Assembly (NCBI GenBank): GCA_020881835.1
Contig: CP052876.1
Span: forward strand, 1,674,001-1,738,000
Direction: 5' to 3'
DNA: 64,000 bases
DNA from: Kineosporiaceae bacterium SCSIO 59966
GTDB taxonomy: Bacteria; Actinomycetota; Actinomycetes; Actinomycetales; SCSIO-59966
The notes under the pieces were generated by a model. That model searched no databases, was not told the DNA's origin, and saw only the letters and a list, made by a program, of their open reading frames with translations. Below are positions 63,216 through 64,000 of this stretch, in pieces (the stretch's first letter is position 1; each line of letters starts with the position of its first letter). A program made the translations under genes and the position numbers.

Positions 63216-64000
63216 TCACGCGCTGACCTCCTGCTGCCCGGTGCGGACATCTGTCGCGGTGGTGAGGCTAAGGGTCAGGTCCGACAGCACGAGCCGCCCT
63301 TCCGGGCTGGCGATGGTCGTGCTGCGCCCGGGGGTGCGGCGGACCGCCAGGCGGAAGGCGGCCTGGCTGTCGGTGGACGCGGTGGCGTCGGCGCGGGCCT
63401 CCCCGCCGGCGCCGAGTGCCGGGCCGCTCCCGGTGAGCGCCCGGGCCAGCACCTCCAGCAGGGCCGCGCGGGCGTCGTCGGAGATCCGCAGCACCTCCGG
63501 CTCGCCGGTGTGCCGGGCCACCTCGGCCAGGGCGGCGGCCCGCCGGCGCTCAGCCGCCTGCCGCTCGGCGAGCCGGGCGCGCTTGGCGTCGGTGAAGTCC
63601 TCGCGGCGTCCGGAGCGGCCGGTGACCTTGCGCTCACCGCGTTGCCGCAGGGTCACCGGCACCTCCGCGACCGGGGTGCGCCACCAGGAGGCGGTGGCCG
63701 GGACCGGGTCGGCGTCGTCGTCCGCCGGGAAGGCCAGGTGGCGACAGGAGTACAGGCCGAACGCAGCCGCCCACAGCGCGTGCGCCGTGGCGTCGTCCGC
63801 CTCATCGAACCAACCGGCGAGGCGCAGCAGGTCGGCGTACCGGCTGCGCTCCCGGTCGCTGCTCGCGGCGATCCGGCGCAGGTTGACCAGCAGTGCCCGC
63901 ATGGCCTCGGTGGCGAGCCGGCGGACCCCGTCGGCGTCGGCGTCCCGGCCGGGGGTGCCGACGAACCAGCTGTGCAGACCGTCCCAGTCACGGGGGTCCA
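63216..64000 (-). CDS. jetA: Wadjet JetA-like protein (TIGR02677/DUF2397), C-terminal part
   Basis: Only the last 261 residues are in the window; the gene starts beyond the right edge. The visible part contains DPRDWDGLHSWFVG, ALLVNLRRIAASSDRERSRYADLLRLAGWF and AFGLYSCRHL, which fit TIGR02677 proteins. In Wadjet JetA is the MukF-like kleisin. It is followed by jetB with 10 bases between. It ends RTGQQEVSA. The order A-B-C-D, all leftward, is the standard order of these operons. Confidence 0.82.
   Translation of the reverse strand, partial: DPRDWDGLHSWFVGTPGRDADADGVRRLATEAMRALLVNLRRIAASSDRERSRYADLLRLAGWFDEADDATAHALWAAAFGLYSCRHLAFPADDDADPVPATASWWRTPVAEVPVTLRQRGERKVTGRSGRREDFTDAKRARLAERQAAERRRAAALAEVARHTGEPEVLRISDDARAALLEVLARALTGSGPALGAGGEARADATASTDSQAAFRLAVRRTPGRSTTIASPEGRLVLSDLTLSLTTATDVRTGQQEVSA

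Overview
The window is one continuous stretch of very GC-rich, densely coded DNA of the Actinomycetota type. The evidence is strong G/C at third codon positions, frequent GTG starts, four-base ATGA/GTGA gene overlaps, monomeric NADP isocitrate dehydrogenase, a 10-methyl-fatty-acid gene pair and probable leaderless promoters. I cannot name the genus from the sequence. No rRNA, tRNA, prophage, transposase or CRISPR array was seen. Both ends cut a gene: a Rv2629-like factor at the left and jetA at the right.

Layout. 1-9.7 kb: Rv2629-like factor, PAS-GAF-SpoIIE phosphatase, sirtuin, HrpA helicase, cardiolipin-synthase-like enzyme and an RsbW-like ATPase, with two repeat-rich intergenic stretches (7365-7711 and 8870-9209). 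9.7-13 kb: operon of S4 protein, SMR transporter, FAD reductase and fatty-acid methyltransferase. 13-18.8 kb: DUF4212/sodium-solute symporter pair with a CRP-type site upstream, then a sensor-exonuclease fusion coupled to a GlnD-like nucleotidyltransferase. 18.8-26.9 kb: isocitrate dehydrogenase, NERD helicase, SDR, Ca2+/cation antiporter and TreT-like glycosyltransferase. 26.9-37.8 kb: an uncharacterised Cys/His protein, FAD-Rieske oxidoreductase, a 1,913-residue single-chain acyl-CoA carboxylase, a P1B ATPase with its metallochaperone, and a divergent Crp/Fnr regulator. 37.8-44.8 kb: acyl-CoA dehydrogenase, CNNM/CorC protein, DEAD-box helicase, a 28-bp perfect hairpin, a MurJ-tail-like protein, YciO, carbonic anhydrase and a paralogue of the Cys/His protein. 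44.8-53.6 kb: recC-recB-recD. 53.7-56.5 kb: BrkB, dienelactone hydrolase and a lower-GC SDR. 56.5-64 kb: a four-gene Wadjet (JetABCD-type) anti-plasmid condensin operon.

How genes work together. RecBCD (double-strand-break processing) lies about 3 kb from Wadjet (SMC-like loop extruder plus Toprim nuclease). The P-type ATPase, HMA chaperone and Crp/Fnr gene form a divergent metal-homeostasis unit around a palindrome. The methyltransferase/FAD pair should make 10-methyl branched lipids. The symporter, nucleotidyltransferase and sensor exonuclease look like a transport and signalling cluster.

Most promising for new biology: the Wadjet locus; the two-member C-x18-C-T-H protein family; the sensor-exonuclease cluster; the dispersed palindromic repeat families; the single-chain carboxylase whose start overlaps a P-type ATPase gene; and an SDR whose catalytic tyrosine position holds histidine.
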